Assembly (NCBI RefSeq): GCF_022965805.1
Contig: NC_133116.1
Location: 2,294,001-2,358,000, forward strand
DNA length: 64,000 nt
Direction of reading: 5' to 3'
From: Primulina eburnea
Taxonomy: Eukaryota; Streptophyta; Magnoliopsida; Lamiales; Gesneriaceae
Shown: positions 1-12,756 of the stretch, piece after piece
How the letters are laid out: each line of letters opens with the position of its first letter
How positions within the stretch are numbered: position 1 is the first letter of the stretch
Notes under the pieces: generated by a model
Database searches by the model: none
What the model was told of the DNA's origin: nothing
The model's input: the letters and a program-made list of their open reading frames with translations, nothing else
Position numbers and translations under genes: made by a program

Positions 1-271
1 GAAACCATTTATCTCATAAAACGTATGTTCTTACATCATCTACACCACCCCCCAACAACGACACGACTAACAAAAAAGTTGTGAACTAATTCCCATATTT
101 ACCCCAATATATATTACACTCTACAAAGTTTATTTCTTTACACAAGTAGAGCACAAAAAGTAAGACTACCAGACCCACCCAAAACAAGACCGAAAGAGCC
201 ACATATGAGACTAAGAAAAGCCTGACACTTTAGGGATGCTTAGCAGTGATTGACGAATGGTTCCCATGTCA
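1..271 (-). other. 3' untranslated / downstream region of the RING-vWA gene
   Basis: This non-coding AT-rich DNA directly follows the TGA stop of the minus-strand RING-vWA gene. It probably carries the 3' UTR. I see no other gene in it. Confidence 0.5.
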
Positions 272-3126
272 TTACCTTGGTTTTGTTCGTGCTGCAAATG
301 ACCACGATGGTCGTAGAACCCTTTGGGTCGAAGGGCTAGCCAACAATGTAGCCTGAGAACGAGTAAGCATTTCTACCATTGATGGGGTTTGATAAGCCTG
401 GAGTAGGCTCGAACCATCTGTAGAATCACCTCTAGCTGTTGCTCGTTGCCAGGAATGAGAGCTCAATCCCGACAGAATATATGCCCTTCCTGATGCTTCA
501 TACACATGTCTACTAGCCATTCTCTCTTGCATTTCTTTAAGCTCGACATCAAGAGCAACACACAGCTTGTCTTGAGATTTAGCTGATGCAGTTTCTGACA
601 AAGCTTTTCGGCAATTCTCAAGCATAGAGACAGCACCAGTCAAATCCCCATTTTCAGCTGCAGTTCGTGCTTGTGCCATTGCTTCTGCCGCTTGGACCCT
701 GTTTTGCTGCCTTTCCACTTCAATTGTGACGTTCTCTTGTATGACAGCTTCAGTTCTCTTGATTCTGACTTCTTCACCTTCCAAGGTCACCATTTCATTG
801 GTCAAGGGGTCAGTGTACGTACACATTACCCTCAGCAATGATGTTTCGTTGCTTGACACCTCAGCAGGGACATTTATTGAAACGAGAAAGTCTCTCTCCT
901 CATCAGCGTATAGATCTCCGACGTCAATACTTCCAGTGTGTTTATTGGGCAACACACGGTGAGGGTAGCTTCCAGCTTTTAGAGAGTCAAGATAGATTCT
1001 TGGGTCCACAGAATCTATCTTTACCTGCAAATTTTTTACCAAGACGCTCAAAAGACCACCAATGCACTGTGCAAAAGCATCCTGGATAACCCCTTCAGTT
1101 TCGATAAAAGAAAACGTCCCTCCGGAAATCTCAGCAATTGAATGCATTGATGATGCATCATGATCAGCACCAAAGCCAAATGTATGAACTGGAATCTTGA
1201 AACCTGAGCTCTCTTCACGGAGAAGAGATGAAGGAAGGAGCAACTGGTAATTTGGTTGATTTTGATTGCCATTGCCATTAGTAACTGTATATGTATCCTG
1301 CCCATCAGATAATAGTATAATACTGGCAACTGGGTTCTTTTCTCTTCGGTCTTCCATTATTTTGGCCCCCTTTCTCAAACCGTCAGCAATGTTCGTTCCT
1401 CCATTGGCAACCAGAGAATTAACAGCTTGAAGGGCAAGCTGCTGCCCTGTTTCAGACATCCTACGAAGAGGAAATAAGCGTCTAGCCGTTGAAGAGAAGG
1501 CAGTGACTGCCAATCTATCACTTGGACCAAGATTCTGAATCACAAAACCCATTGCCCGTTTTAGCAAGGCAAGCTTCGTACCTGCCATACTACCACTAAT
1601 GTCAAGAACCGTGACAAGATCAACCGAAGCACGAGGTGTGTGAGAAGCATCGTTCTTGCCAAAATTGAGCCAACTATTTGAACAAGGAGCTTTAATATGA
1701 ACTAAGACAGTAAAGCTTTCAAAAGCACTCGACTGTGGAGCTGCTGGAACTTCTGTGTATGTTTTAATTGACACTTTTGTTAGAACATCACTATATATGG
1801 GACGGTTGTTTGATGTGTTTTTCTCAGAATAATGAATTTCATGATCAAGTGCCTCATCATCATTGAGGAGTGATGGCTCAAGGTCCTGGAACAATGGCCC
1901 GACATGTCGTGTGGAATTGGAATGACGCAGTGGCAACCGGCGGAGAACTGTCATTGCACCATTATTCTGGGGCCAGTCTACTGGATTTACTCTCGCTTTT
2001 GCCACCCGTGTGTCTAAGTTGAGGCCTCGTAAGGGAATTTCTTTCCACTTTGCTCTGCAGACTGGGCAAATTTGGTTCCCATGTTTCACATTTGAAGCGA
2101 TGCAGTGAAAGTGAAAGGAATGTGAACATTCCGCAGTAAATATAGCATGGCCATCCCCACGTCTCATTGATGCCAAACATATAGAGCAGGTCTTCTGGAA
2201 AGTGGAAAACATTTGGATGAGACGCGTTACGATGAACAAAGACATTTTATAAACATATCTAAAGAAACAATTACTAATCTCAGTTCCAAATACAATACCA
2301 AACAATAGAATCCATTTAGAGAACTGATTTTTAATACACGGATTGTGCAACAACCAGAAGTTGTATCAGATTAACTTCAGATCACGTACAAATCAATGGT
2401 GAAGAACAACTAATTGGAACTTCAGAATTCCTTGCTGCTATTCCCAAGCTCGAAACTTAAAACACAGGTTTTTAAATATGTCACACAATTCAAAAGAACA
2501 TGACAACAGACACGATCTTTCTGTCTTCGTTGAAAACCAAATGGTCTTGGACTTGTCTTATCTCCTGCACAATCACTCGCAATCAACACCGCCTAAATGC
2601 AGCAACATGGAAAAAATCACATAGAAATCAGTCTCGCGAAGGGCTCAAAGACTTCGGTTGACACAGATTTTCCATTCTTTCAGTTACCTATACGTCAATC
2701 TACACAATCTCTCCCCATTTAACTACAAATTCTTTATAATATCAGCAATCAAATACAAATACAGCAAGAAACGTAAGACGTTAAGATGTAAACCTCCACC
2801 CCAACACACACACACAGAAGACAAACCAACACAAGAATTTACACAATCCTATAAAAAATTAAAGAAACGAAATAATCCAAAGAAACAAGGCAAACCTTAG
2901 AAGAAGATCTACTCAAGCTCTTGGAAAACCTCAGCCTATTCGAACTTGGCGTAGATGGCGCAGTGGCCCAGTCTCCTGGAGGCGACAGCAAGGCGGCGTC
3001 CGACCGCCTCTCAGACGACGGTGCAAAATCTTCATCATCATCATTGTCAGCTACATGATTTCTCGAACTATAAACACACATATTCAATCCAAGGGCTAGC
3101 TTTACTTTCCTCCAATTACTCTCCAT
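272..3126 (-). CDS. RING finger / von Willebrand A domain E3 ubiquitin ligase (WAV3-type family)
   Basis: Two exons are read on the minus strand: 3126-2896 (77 codons, starting MESNWRKVKLALG) and 2194-272, joined by a phase-0 GT-AG intron, giving about 717 residues, a normal length for this plant family. Seen in sequence: a basic, Ser-rich N-terminus; a RING domain at residues about 80-123 with the Cys/His ligand series (CSIC, ECSHSFHFHC, CPVC); and a vWA domain from about residue 268 with the MIDAS motif DISGS at 275-279. A long helical, Ala/Glu-rich C-terminal region follows. Family knowledge: these proteins are RING E3 ligases of the WAVY GROWTH 3 type, linked to root gravitropism; the vWA domain probably binds substrate or partners. 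An open frame also runs upstream of exon 2 to 2353, but it lacks the family N-terminus, so I chose the spliced model. Substrate is unknown. Confidence 0.9.
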
Positions 3127-4099
3127 TTCATATTATAATAGATGCACAGCAAAACCCAGTAAAACAAGACAATCCAAGCCCAAAAGTGAAACTTTTCAAG
3201 AAAAACGATGACAAAGGCAAGCACCTGAAACGGAATTACCCTCAACAAACACTGAAAATAGAAAATCACAGAAACGAAAGAAATGGCTGGTTCTTAGAAT
3301 GGGATTCGCCTAAAAAAGCATTAAAATATAAAATAACTCGAAACGAGGAAGAACAAAAAAAGTGGGTCGAACTTTTCCACGCTTTCTGAAGAAAATAACA
3401 CCCATGTAGCTATATAACAAAGATCGAAGGGGTGTGGATCTTGGGCTAGCTGGTGGTGCAGAAAGTAAGGAAAAGCGGCGGGGGGCGCGTGGGGTTGAAG
3501 TTGAATAATATCCATATCCAAGAAATGAAATGAACGAGCTGACCTTCGCTGTTTTAGCTTTGTTGCGACTTTATTTGATTGCGGGGTGTGGACCTGATTT
3601 TGACCTTGCATATGCTTTTTCTCTTACAAGTCTTTCTTTCATTTTTAAATTCCCTAATTTTACAATTAAATTAGATGATGTAATAATTTTTACAAGATCA
3701 TCTCAATTATCGATTTTATGAAATATTTTTTCCTAACTTTGGTTAACCATTTTTTTTTTAAAAAAATCCCCAAATACACTTAGAAATGTCATTTTTAAAA
3801 ATCAAATGGTTGATCAAATTTATTTTCCTAACTTTGTCTGATTTTTCCGATACAAATTAATCATAAGTGCTATGTGTTCTTTGTGGCTTAATATTTTATT
3901 GATTGCCCACTTATCTGATTAATATTATATTCCATATCTTCCAAGTGGATTGTGAAATAATGGTACACAAGAATGCTCACCTTCATCATCACATGATGGA
4001 AAAATGGGTTACATATTTTATCAAGCTTCATCAAGTTTCATTAGTTCGTGATACTATACGCATTTATGGAGTGAACAGAACGATTTTTTTAATATTATA
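3127..4099. other. 5' flank of the RING-vWA gene; no gene seen
   Basis: The first 400 bases upstream of the minus-strand start are the likely 5' UTR and promoter, including a GC-richer patch near 3470-3495. Beyond that the DNA is AT-rich with poly-A and poly-T runs, and short open frames here show no family features. I see no coding gene. Confidence 0.4.
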
Positions 4100-4445
4100 G
4101 TTTGATATATCATGGATGAGCTCAATGCTTCTGGTCTATTTCTAGTCTAAATGGAAGACGAACACCCATGACGTGGCCAAGTATTTCTCTATAAATATCA
4201 GGTTTGAGAATGTTTAATTAATTCATTCAATATATTGTTTTTCATCAGTTGCTCTCCACTTATATCCTCAGTCTCTAATTTGAGCGTCGGAGGAGCTACG
4301 CAAGGACATCCTCCTGACCCCCTTCTAACGGTCTTGTTTGTGATTTCAGGCTCGGGAAAATTTTGAAACCTGCGTCTGGACTAGTGACACTTGCTGGAAT
4401 CGGACCCTAAATTTCCTGCGAATATCACAGTTGATTAAACAAATA
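4100..4445 (+). mobile_element. LTR-retrotransposon remnant (probable LTR fragment)
   Basis: A TATA-like stretch (CTATAAATATC at about 4190) is followed about 85 bases later by a GC-richer block with the text TTGAGCGTCGGAGGAGCTAC, then TTCTAACGGTC and TGTGATTTCAGGCTCGG. From memory, this order is typical of the R-U5 part of plant Ty3/gypsy LTRs. No internal retrotransposon domain, primer-binding site or target-site duplication was found, so this is called only as an LTR-derived fragment with loose edges. Confidence 0.4.
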
Positions 4446-4799
4446 AATTTAAAATCAGAGTATAATCCACAGAGCTTAAATATTATGGTTTTATGTATTT
4501 GTATTGTTAAATTATGGGTAATTTGTAGAAAAATACATCTGTCCAAGATTAATTTAACATTCAGTACCCAACAGTTTTTTTTTGAAATTTAGTACCTGAC
4601 AAAACACCAACTTAGCTTTTACTACATATTTCATGCATTTTTACATTTTTACCCTTTCAATTAATAAAAAAAGTATATAAATACTTATTTTGGTTGCACA
4701 TCTTCTCTTTCCACTCATCAATCCCGATTCATTTGGATGACTTGTATATTTAATTTAAATATTTTTTATTAAAAAAAAACAAATTCACAACTAATTGAA

Positions 4800-7700
4800 T
4801 TTTTTGAAATACTTAGTTTTACTTATGAAATACTTAATTTCAATTTTAAAATACTTGATTTAGTAAATGAAATACTCAGAATGTTTATTAAAAACTGGAT
4901 ATTCGAATATGCATTTAAAAAAAAACCGCAACTAATTGAATTTTTTGAAATACTTAGTTTTACTTGTCAAATACTTAATTTCAATTTTAAAATACTTGAT
5001 TTAGTAAATGAAATACTCAGAATGTGTATTAAAAACCTGGATATTCGAGTATGCATTTTAAAAAAAAACTTTACGCAACTAATTGAATTTTTTGAAATAC
5101 TTAGTTTTACTTATGAAATACTTAATTTAAATTTTAAAATACTTGATTTAGTAAATGAAATACTCAGAATGTGTATTAAAAAGCTGGATATTTGAATATA
5201 CATTTAAAAAAAAAAATCGTAACTAACTGAATTTTTTGAAATACTTAGTTTTACTTGTGAAATACTTACTTTTAATTTTAAAACTACTTGATTTAGAAAA
5301 TGAAATACTCAGAATGTGTATTAAAAACTGGATATTCGAATATGCATTTAAAAAAAAAAACAAATTCGCAACTAATTGAATTTTTGAAATACTTAGTTTT
5401 ACTTATGAAATACTTAATTTTAATTTTAAAATACTTGATTTATTAAATGAAATACTCAGAATGTGTATTAAAAAGCTGGATATTCGAATATGCATTTAAA
5501 AAACAAAAACAAATTCGCAACTAATTGAATTTTTTGAAATACTTAGTTTTATTTGTGAAACTAAGTATTTCAAAAAATTCAATTAGTTGCGAATTTGTTT
5601 CTTTTAAATGCATATTTGAATATCCAGTTTTTAATACACATTATGAGTATTTCATCTACTAAATCAAGTATTTTAAAATTAAAATTAAGTATTTCACAAG
5701 TAAAACTAAGTATTTAAAAAATTCAATTAGTTGCGAATTTTTTTTTTTAAAATGTATATTCGAATATCCAATTTTTTAATACACATTCTGAGTATTTCAT
5801 TTACTAAATCAAGTATTTTAAAATGAAATGAACATGTCATCCAAATGTATCTTGAAAGGAAATGCGAGCATTTGGTGAACTTACGTTACATATTCGAATA
5901 TCCAGTGTTTTAATACAACATTCTAAGTATTTCATTTACCCCTCGCTAAACTACTTAATTGGTTCGACAATGATCTATGCTTTCGACGAGATTTCATATC
6001 CAATTGAACACGCCCTCTCAAGCTATGCCAAACTAATTCAACTCAGTGAAGTAATTAAATCTCTTTAATTATTTATCAAGGGTGAATTGCATGTCGTTTT
6101 ATTAAATCCACTAGCTTTCGACCTACTGAACTATGACTATCGACGTATATCCGACTTCATATTTATCTGTAAATTTTAAATACACGGATTAAGTTACTTG
6201 TTCCTATCACGGGATATTCTCTTAAAGAACATTGTCCGGAAATCTTCAAATCTTCGCTCTAAGCCTTTTTTCTTTTTCAAAGCTTTGTGGCTGCTGAAAA
6301 GTCCTTGAACATGTCATCCAAATGCATCTTGGATGGAAACGTGAGCACTTGGTGAATTTACGCTACATATTCGAATATCCAGTATTTTAATACTCATTAT
6401 GAATATCTCATCTACCAAATCAAGTATTTTAAAACTGAAATTAATTATTTCGCAGATAAAACTAAGTACTTGAAAAAGTTCAATACTTAGTTGCGAATTT
6501 TTTTTAAAAAAAATAAAGAAAATATATAAATAAAATGAACATGTCATCCAAATGCATATTGGATAGAATGCGAGCATTTGGTGAACTTACGTTGCATATT
6601 CGAATTTCCAGTATTTTAATACTCATTCTGAGTATCTCATTTACCAAATCAAGTATTTTAAAATTGAAATTAGGTATTTCGCAAGTAAAACTAGGTACTT
6701 GAAAAAGTTCAATGCTTAGTTGTGAATTTGATTTTTAACAAAAAAAAAAAATAATTAAATGAAATAAACATTTCATCCAAATGAATCTTGGATGGAAATG
6801 CGAGCATTTGGTGAACTTGCGTTGTATATTCGAATATCCAGTTTTTTAATACACATTCTGAGTATTTCATTTACAAAATCAAGTATTTTAAAATTGAAAT
6901 TAATTATTTCACAAGTAAAACTAAGTATTTCAAAAAATTCAATTAGTTGCGAATTTGTTTTTTTTTTTTTTTTAAATGCATATTCGAATATCTAGCTTTT
7001 TAATACACATTCTGAGTATTTCATTTACTAAATCAAGTATTTTAAAATTAAAATTAAGTATTTCACAAGTAAAACTAAGTATTTCAAAAAATTCAATTAG
7101 TTGCGATTTTTTTTTTAAATGTTTATTCGAATATCCAGTTTTTTAATACACATTCTGAGTATTTCATTTACTAAATCAAGTATTTTAAAATTACAATTAA
7201 GTATTTCACAAATAAAACTAAGTATTTCAAAAAATTCAATTAGTTACGAATTTATTTTTGTTTTTTAAATGCATATTCGAATATCCAGCTTTTTAATACA
7301 CATTCTGAGTATTTCATTTAATAAATCAAATATTTTAAAATTAAAATTAAGTATTTCATAAGTAAAACTAAGAATTTCAAAAATTCAATTATTTGCGAAT
7401 TTGTTTTTTTTTTTAAATGCATATTTGAATATCCAGTTTTTAATACACATTCTGAGTATTTCATTTTCTAAATCAAGTAGTTTTAAAATTAAAAGTAAGT
7501 ATTTCACAAGTAAAACTAAGTATTTCAAAAAATTCAGTTAGTTACGATTTTTTTTTAAAATGCATATTCGAATATCCAGCTTTTTAATACACATTCTGAG
7601 TATTTCATTTACTAAATCAAGTATTTTAAAATTTAAATTAAGTATTTCACAAATAAAACTAAGTATTTCAAAAAATTCAATTAGTTGCGAATTTGTTTTT

Positions 7701-8400
7701 GTTTTTAAATACATATTCGAATATCCAGCTTTTTAATACACATTCTGAGTATTTCATTTAATAAATCAAGTATTTTAAAATTAAAATTAAGTATTTCATA
7801 AGTAAAACTAAGTATTTCAAAAATTCAATTAGTTGCGAATTTGGTTTTTTTTTTTAAAATGCATATTCGAATATCCAGTTTTTAATACACATTCTGAGTA
7901 TTTCATTTTCTAAATCAAGTAGTTTTAAAATTAAAAGTAAGTATTTCCCAAGTAAAACTAAGTATTTCAAAAAATTCAGTTTGTTACGATTTTTTTTTTT
8001 AAATGCATATTCGAATATCCAGCTTTTTAATACACATTCTGAGTATTTCATTTATTAAATCAAGTATTTTAAAATTTAAATTAAGTATTTCATAAGTAAA
8101 ACTAAGTATTTCAAAAAATTCAATTAGTTGCGTAAAGTTTTTTTTTTAAAATGCATACTCGAATATCCAGGTTTTTAATACACATTCTGAGTATTTCATT
8201 TACTAAATCAAGTATTTTAAAATTGAAATTAAGTATTTTACAAGTAAAACTAAGTATTTCAAAAAATTCAATTAATTGCGGTTTTTATTTAAATGCATAT
8301 TCGAATATCCAGTTTTTAATAAACATTCTGAGTATTTCATTTACTAAATCAAGTATTTTAAAATTGAAATTAAGTATTTTATAAGTAAAACTAAGTATTT
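4800..8400. repeat. Internal ~147-bp repeat array in two opposing blocks
   Basis: Each unit holds the same series: GAAATACTTAGTTTTAC, GAAATACTTAATTT, AAAATACTTGATTTAG, GAAATACTCAGAATGTGTA, GGATATTCGAATATGCA, an A-run, then CAACTAATTGAA. Units read left-to-right until about 5550 and right-to-left after it, with the turn at about 5545-5575. Four diverged units at about 5830-6830 carry an extra segment resembling ATGTCATCCAAATGCATC followed by GAGCATTTGGTGAAC. Confidence 0.85.
5930..6305. other. Unique core inside the fold-back element
   Basis: About 375 bases interrupt the repeat array and share none of its text. The segment has normal base composition compared with the AT-rich repeats around it. 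It may be captured host DNA or the ancestral centre of the element. I recognise no protein in it; the longest frame (68 codons, 5862-6068) has no family features. Confidence 0.5.
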
Positions 8401-8703
8401 CAAAAAATTCAATTAGTTGTGAATTTGTTTTTTTTTTTTAATAAAAAATATTTAAATTAAATATACAAGTCATCCAAATGAATCGGGATTGATGAGTGGA
8501 AAGAGAAGATGTGCAACCAAAATAAGTATTTATATACTTTTTTTATTAATTGAAAGGGTAAAAATGTAAAAATACATGAAATATGTAGTAAAAGCTAAGT
8601 TGATGTTTTGTCAGGTACTAAATTTAAAAAAAAAACTGTTGGGTACTGAATCTTAAATTAATCTTGCACATATGTATTTTTCTACAAATTACCCTTAAAT
8701 TAT

Positions 8704-9398
8704 TTATTGGTTTTGGTCGAAATTTCATTGGAACCCTTTTTCTATTTTGTGAAAGTTGCTATGATGGAGTTGCTTCACACGTGCACATCATTACACTAAT
8801 GACCATTCTTTTATCGAGTGCTCGGACGTAATAATGAATATGTGTGTTTCTTCGTGTCATGTTGTTTACGTTAGACTGCGAAACATGATTCTTTTCTACG
8901 TTTGAATCTAATTACATGTATGAATTAATAATGTACTATTAATGAGTGAAGGTGATAAAATTAATAAAATGCTATGTTACTCTGAATCCCAACAATCCCA
9001 ACTCGATCTCGAATTCCATCAATTTTCGGCTTAAAGGATAATATATTAAGTCGAGATTGTAGGATGATCGATTTGAACCAAAAGTTATAGCTTGGCTTGG
9101 CCAAGTTAAAATTAGCTTTGCCGTAAAAACTTGGTTAATTTTTTGTTTGGCTTATTTGTCGATAAAGATAGCACAATTTTCATTTTCACCGAGAATCGAG
9201 TTTCATCACGGAACTCATATTTGATCCAACTATGCCGCACTTGTCAATTCATAATTGTAATGCTTAAAGTAAATATCACAATTTATTGATTTCGTAACCT
9301 GAGATTAATAAATAATTAATTATTTATAAACAATGAAATATGACATATTTTGGTGAATGAAGTCCAAATGATATGAAATTTGGACATAACATAGAAGA
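8704..9398. other. AT-rich intergenic DNA, nothing recognised
   Basis: This lies between the right target-site duplication of the fold-back element and the first MITE-like repeat. I see no gene, RNA gene or clear repeat. Confidence 0.4.
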
Positions 9399-9578
9399 GT
9401 GAGTCTCATATGACACCGTCTCACGGATCTTAATCTGTGAGACGGGTCAAGCCTACCCATATTCACAATAAAAAATAATACTCTTAACATAAAAAGTAAT
9501 ACTTTTTCATGGATGATCCAAATAAGAGATCCGTCTCACAAATATGACCCGTGAGACCGTCTCACACAAGTTTTTGTC
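9399..9578 (+). mobile_element. MITE-like hairpin repeat, copy 1
   Basis: About 180 bp, with ends rich in GTGAGAC / GTCTCAC inverted text and the conserved centre ATATTCACAATAAAAAATAA, a TCTTA...ATAAAAAGTAATACTT block and CCAAATAAGAGATCCGTCTC. The same layout recurs at least eight more times in the window in both orientations. There is no coding capacity. Probably a non-autonomous DNA transposon; superfamily undetermined. Confidence 0.7.
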
Positions 9579-9719
9579 AACATAGAAAGCTGAAAGATAC
9601 AGAAGTTTCATATTTTGAGTTTTGAAAAATTTGATCGTTTGACATCGGTGTTAAAATGAACGATTTGCAAGTTGTGGTAAATGAACGATTTGTTAATGAT
9701 AGGAGTTTAATTATATTAT

Positions 9720-9790
9720 TCATATCAAAATAATTATCAGACGACCATGTCACACATAAATTATCAGACGACCATGTCACACGTAAATTT
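9720..9790 (+). repeat. Short tandem duplication of about 28 bp
   Basis: The phrase ATTATCAGACGACCATGTCA followed by CAC(A/G)TAAATT occurs twice in immediate succession. It is a local duplication with no evident function. Confidence 0.7.
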
Positions 9791-10013
9791 TTTCCATCGG
9801 TTTACATAAAAAAAAAAATAAAAATTTGTCCATTTACGTGCGTCGTAAATTGAGAATCTTGAGCAATAACTTGTCATGTTCTCAAGTGCAGAATATTGCA
9901 CAAATCGAAAACAATATATTCTTTTCTGGTAAATGAAAACATAAATTAATGGAACGAGTGGAGTTCTCTATTCCCACTAAAATCTTTATTTACTTTTTAC
10001 TCCCGCAAAAGGC

Positions 10014-10847
10014 TGTTACACAAAATGTATGCACAAACAAACAGAAAGGTATACAAAAAACAGTGAGGTAGGATCACGAACTAAACAGTAGTACAATGCA
10101 AAAATTAAAGCAAATCGAGGCCTGTGTGAAATACAGTGTCCTTAAAACAGATTCGTCCCCTCCGGTGTGTGCTGCGAGGATGAACGTGAACGTCTGTTTA
10201 CCAGGATACAACGGGAAACCAGTAGCACCTTAGATGTACCTGAACTTTATCACGGGATAGAGCAACGACAGAGGAGCAGCCGGTGGAAGCAGCGGGTGCC
10301 GAGACAGGAAAACAAGAACAGGTTCGAAAATATCAGAGTGCAGGGGAGTGTTTTTTGTTTTCCCTGAATGACTTGAGGCTGCCTCTATTTATAGGCACTC
10401 ATATGGACAGTCAAGCCTTTTTCCACTGCAAATCGGGCCCATGATTTGCACCCCTGCGCCTATGTGCGCGAGAGAGAGCCTCTTGACCAATCATTGTTAC
10501 ACTTCCATAAAGTATAACACAATATAAACTCACCAATGTTATGTTCATTTTCCAATGTGTGATATTTCCCACTTGCCATCTACTAGGCCTTGTCCAATTT
10601 CTCATTCAAAGAACAAACCCAATAAACCTATATAAGTCCAACAAAGGCAACCTTTTAAAAGGGAAAAAATACTCTTATCATTTTGGGGTGAAAATAATTA
10701 ACTTTAATTTTATTCCCTTTTCCCCACAAAGACAACATCAACTTGTCTCTTTGAGAGCACCCGACAGAGATCTTGATTGTCTAGTACAAACAATATTATT
10801 ATTCTGTAATTTCTTATTAGTACAAATTAAGCCACGGTATTCTAACA
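10014..10847 (-). mobile_element. Probable solo LTR of a retrotransposon (Copia-like)
   Basis: Read on the minus strand, the segment starts TGTTAGAATACC at 10847 and can end TGTGTAACA at 10014, an inverted TGTTA/TAACA pair typical of LTR ends (834 bp). Inside, a TATA box GCCTATAAATAGAGGC (about 10383-10398) is followed by GC-richer transcribed-looking DNA, as in U3-R-U5. No internal domain is next to it and I could not find a 5-bp target-site duplication, so the ends, especially the 10014 end, are tentative. Confidence 0.5.
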
Positions 10848-11989
10848 TGTGTTGGTGTGTATGTGTTTTCTTTTCTTTTTTTGTTAATTATATGGTTTAT
10901 CATAGGATTAAAAATAGAAACCCGTCTTCAATAAATCAACTTAGAGGTCACATTTAGATGAATGTATTTTTATTCTTATTGTAACAATAGATAAAATCTT
11001 AAATATATATCTTACTTATTTAGACATTAGATATACATAATATGAAGGATTTCAAATAATTTCATCATTTGATGAGTTTGAAATAAATCCTAGTTGTCAT
11101 GAAATTTTATATAAATATAGAAGAAGTGAATTTGAATTTTACGGTATTTATTATATGAAATTACAAAAAAATATATTTTAACATATTTGAAATTCATCGA
11201 TCCAAACACAATTTTATTTATATTTATTGAACGTGCGGTGTGTGTGATGGGTGTAGAGACCTTTGACAAAGGGAATCGTTCCATAAAACTTTTGTTAAAG
11301 GTGTAGGATTGATTCCTTTAAAATTTGAGAGACTTTTATGGGGAAAGTCAACCAGAAAGCTCCCTTTTCCTATATTCCATAACGCGACCATATGGATGTT
11401 TTACACTGTGTGGATCGCTTTTCAGGTGCTCATAGGCAGCTATGCATCCCAAGCTCGTTTCATGTTCTCGTGTTCTTGTCATTTGATGCAAAAATCACTT
11501 CACAAAATGATGTAAGCCTGAAACTCCTGGTTTACATATTTTCTTATAGCGCATCAACGGTTTCACACATCAACAGTGCATATGGTCTCCAAAAACCAAA
11601 ATTATTTGAACTGTCCTAGCTTAAAAACTGGCCAATATAATTTCTAGGTTGATTACCAATGGTCTCAGAGATATACCCAACAAAAAAATCATAGATTTTG
11701 ACCCACAACAGGACCAGATTAAGATCAACCCGTGTCGGTAGCTCCCCTTGTTTCAGATTGTGTAGGATAAGCAGATGGTTGTCGAAAGACCAAGGTCAAG
11801 GTCTCTCTTCTAGAATCTAATTCATGAAAAACTGGAACCAGTGAAGTTGACCCTCAATTTCCCGAATTAGAACTCCCTTTACCGTTTGCCATATGTCAGC
11901 TAATAGATTCAGGGAATAAATATATGAAACGATGGGAATAATTTATAAATATCTCTTATTGATTTATTAGAACATATTTGTTAAGAACA
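10848..11989. other. Intergenic DNA, nothing recognised
   Basis: AT-rich DNA with short open frames (for example 11309-11515) that show no family features. No gene or RNA gene is supported. Confidence 0.35.
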
Positions 11990-12145
11990 AAATTTTTTTA
12001 AGATACTTTTATAAGTCAATTTTGTGAGACTGATAGCTTATTTGAGTTATTTATGAAAAAAATATTGTTTTTTATATCAAAATTATTACTTATTATTGTA
12101 AATATGAGTAGCATTGATAAAAATGTGTGAGACCGTAGACATACT
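11990..12145 (-). mobile_element. MITE-like hairpin repeat, degraded copy
   Basis: This is the reverse orientation of the family at 9399. It retains TTGTGAGAC, a TTATTTGAGTTATTTATGAA block and TATTGTAAATATGAGTAG, and ends in TGTGAGACCGT. It is more diverged than its neighbour at 12208 and lies head-to-tail with it. Confidence 0.5.
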
Positions 12146-12207
12146 ATTTATTAATTAAAAGACATAATATCATATTCATTATGATGTGTCTATTACTTTT
12201 TTGAGTA

Positions 12208-12386
12208 TGTCTCTTGTGAGACGGTATCACGAATCTTTATCTGTAAGACGGGTCAATCCTATCGATATTCACAATAAAGAGTAATAGTCTTAGCATAAAA
12301 AAAATAATATTTTTCATGGATGACCTAAATAAGAGATCAATCTCACAAAATACGATCCGTGAAACCGTCTCAGACATGTTTTTGCC
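12208..12386 (+). mobile_element. MITE-like hairpin repeat, copy 2
   Basis: It has the same architecture as the copy at 9399: TTGTGAGACGGTATCACG at the start, ATATTCACAATAAAGAGTAA in the middle and CCGTGAAACCGTCTCAGAC near the end. Non-coding. Confidence 0.65.
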
Positions 12387-12756
12387 TAGTTTTTTAAGAT
12401 GAAATTCTCGTAATTTTATCAATAATAAGAAAGATATTTTGTTATTAGATTTATATAAAAAAACAAAATTTTCATGCTTCAAAAAAAATGATACGATGGA
12501 TAAAGAAAAAAAAGAAAAAAAGGAAGAAAATTTCCATGCTCCCAATCGAAATGATATGATAAAAAATGAAAAAAAAAATGGAGAGAAAAAATATCATACA
12601 TCATTTAAGCTAATCTTTGATACTGAAAAGAAATTATAAAATAATGATTATTTTTGTCTATAAAATACCCAAAGGTGAACGGGTCGGGTTACCATAGCAA
12701 CGGGTTGATCTCTAACATTTACCATCGTCGACCCATAGTTTTTCGTGACGATTCTA

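Larger units (their letters stand above)
4516..8694. mobile_element. Non-autonomous Mutator-like fold-back element, 4179 bp, with 9-bp target-site duplication
   Basis: The element begins GGGTAATTTGTAGAAAAATA and ends with the reverse complement. It is flanked on both sides by the identical 9-mer TTAAATTAT (4507-4515 and 8695-8703). The outer inverted repeats run for about 290 bp (4516 to about 4800 and about 8400 to 8694) with only scattered mismatches. A 9-bp duplication plus long terminal inverted repeats is the signature of the Mutator/MULE superfamily. The interior consists mainly of ~147-bp repeats: about five copies pointing one way (4800-5550) and about sixteen the other way (5565-8400), so the whole element can fold back on itself. 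No transposase frame is present. Open frames such as those at 4881-5195 and 7854-8051 are only repeat translations. Confidence 0.88.

Noticed and set aside
726..1089. Plus-strand frames opposite the RING-vWA gene
   Set aside because: They are shadow frames opposite the coding exon, with no independent features.
4881..5195. 104-codon open frame, and similar frames at 7854-8051 and 8151-8384
   Set aside because: These are translations of the ~147-bp non-coding repeat in the fold-back element.
4800..8400. CRISPR-like regular repeat array
   Set aside because: The host is a plant, the units are long with no unique spacers, and the array lies inside a transposon with target duplications.
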